A DNA stretch of 64,000 nt from Mixophyes australis (Eukaryota; Chordata; Amphibia; Anura; Limnodynastidae), in the NCBI GenBank assembly GCA_036250195.1, contig JAVHZZ010000005.1, positions 128,278,098-128,342,097 of the forward strand, in the 5' to 3' direction. Below the pieces are notes generated by a model. The model made no database searches, was not told the origin of the DNA, and was given only the letters and a program-made list of their open reading frames with translations. Positions 63,476 to 64,000 of this stretch are shown piece by piece (the first letter of the stretch is position 1; each line of letters starts with the position of its first letter). Position numbers and translations under genes: made by a program.

Positions 63476-64000
63476 CAATAATATAGTGCTCTAGAATTTT
63501 TTTTATACTTTTTAAATTATTTTTTAATATTTTTTTTTTTATTTTTTTTTGTATAATTTTGTTTTATTTTTATTTTTTTAGGAGTTTTTAATAATTATAA
63601 AATTACTATGGACTTAGCACAACAAAGCACAGGACTAAAGCACCACTGGACTCAGCAGGACAGACACTGGCCAAAGCACCACTGGACTCAGCAGGACAGA
63701 GCACAGGACAAAAGCACCACTGGACTCAGCAAGGACAGAGCACTGGACACAAGAATAAAGCACCACTGGACTGATCACGCAGGAGCACCACTACCCTACA
63801 ACCTCCCTCTTCCCTGATGTCAGGCGAAATGAAGATGGCGGCCGCAAGCTGAGAATTTATGACATCCGAGTCTCGCGAGATCCGACGCGAGACTTGGATG
63901 TCATAGCCTCGTTTCGGATCTTTTTGCCGGGCGGAAGTACCCGAACAGTGCTCGGATCCCGTCGGATCTGCACTGTTCGGGTGGGCTCGGATTAGCGGAA
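63476..64000 (-). promoter_or_regulatory. hAT 5' leader and terminal region
   Basis: Includes an A/T-rich stretch (63495-63600), three or four copies of ACTGGACTCAGCAGGACAGA-type 33-bp units (63630-63770), and a palindromic CpG-rich block (ATCCGAGTCTCGCGAGATCC and its partner GCGAGACTTGGATGTCAT at 63860-63905). The last 60 bases are the subterminal block shared with the other hAT copies. Transcription of the transposase is expected to start here; no TATA is claimed. Confidence 0.5.

Larger units (their letters stand above)
58828..64000 (-). mobile_element. hAT transposon, runs off the right edge
   Basis: The left border is TAAGGGTGTGCACC, a hAT-type end, followed by repeated GGTTTTGG/GGTTCTG motifs like those at 3850 and 20740. 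From right to left the minus strand holds the terminal block with CCGAGCCCACCCGAACAGTG (63980), a leader with a 51-bp tandem repeat, a BED-finger transposase (62916-60054) and a 3'UTR with repeated hairpins (60050-59600). At 59600-59095 pieces of transposase code recur, so the 3' part is a rearranged or second, internally deleted copy. The 5' terminus is outside the window. Confidence 0.8.

Overview
The window is vertebrate nuclear DNA, most likely from a frog (Anura). It is AT-rich, has no prokaryote-style gene packing, and is dominated by interspersed repeats of kinds I associate with amphibian genomes: palindromic hAT-type MITEs, a tRNA-derived SINE, a DIRS-like element, L1 LINEs, PIF/Harbinger and Tc1. 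The species assignment is inference from repeat content and from vertebrate-like protein fragments.

The host gene is read from nine short exons on the + strand (12207 to 58497). They have consensus splice sites, compatible phases and no internal stops, and encode 230 codons of a FERM domain closest, from memory of the family, to PTPN3 (tyrosine-protein phosphatase non-receptor type 3). The first coding exon and everything after the FERM domain (PDZ, phosphatase) lie outside the window. So almost the whole window is intron of ptpn3; the largest intron in view (26703-48786, 22 kb) is filled with transposons.

Layout: 1-10.7 kb, a long minus-strand L1 cut by a hAT/Tx1-like block (3.83-5.30 kb), a 1.6-kb hAT with a minisatellite (6574-8201) and a 700-bp insertion with a 12-bp duplication (8276-8975). 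12.2-15.5 kb, ptpn3 exons a-c with MITEs and an inverted-repeat block. 17784-24470, a 6.7-kb PIF/Harbinger element with TTA target duplication; it holds a transposase gene (+), a MADF gene (-) whose last exon sits inside the transposase intron, and a Myb/SANT-like ORF (+), plus later hAT, MITE and LINE insertions. 24.7-29.8 kb, SINE copies, a LINE, ptpn3 exons d-e and a DIRS-like remnant. 30940-38058, a 7.1-kb hAT with perfect 8-bp duplication, itself carrying another hAT with a 1.2-kb minisatellite, an inverted hAT copy and a solo LTR. 39.8-40.8 kb, a probable Gypsy LTR/leader. 41173-48036, a full-length but dead L1 with a 14-bp target duplication, inserted in a LINE 3' tail. 48.8-58.5 kb, ptpn3 exons f-i, a hAT nested inside a hAT MITE, a solo LTR and a nearly intact Tc1 element. 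58828-64000, a large minus-strand hAT with a recently broken BED-finger transposase and a 51-bp tandem repeat in its leader; it runs off the right edge.

Most long open frames here are transposon pieces or frames through simple tandem repeats. I saw no functional RNA gene, CRISPR array or bacterial feature. Element boundaries are firm where both ends and the target duplication are visible, and approximate otherwise.
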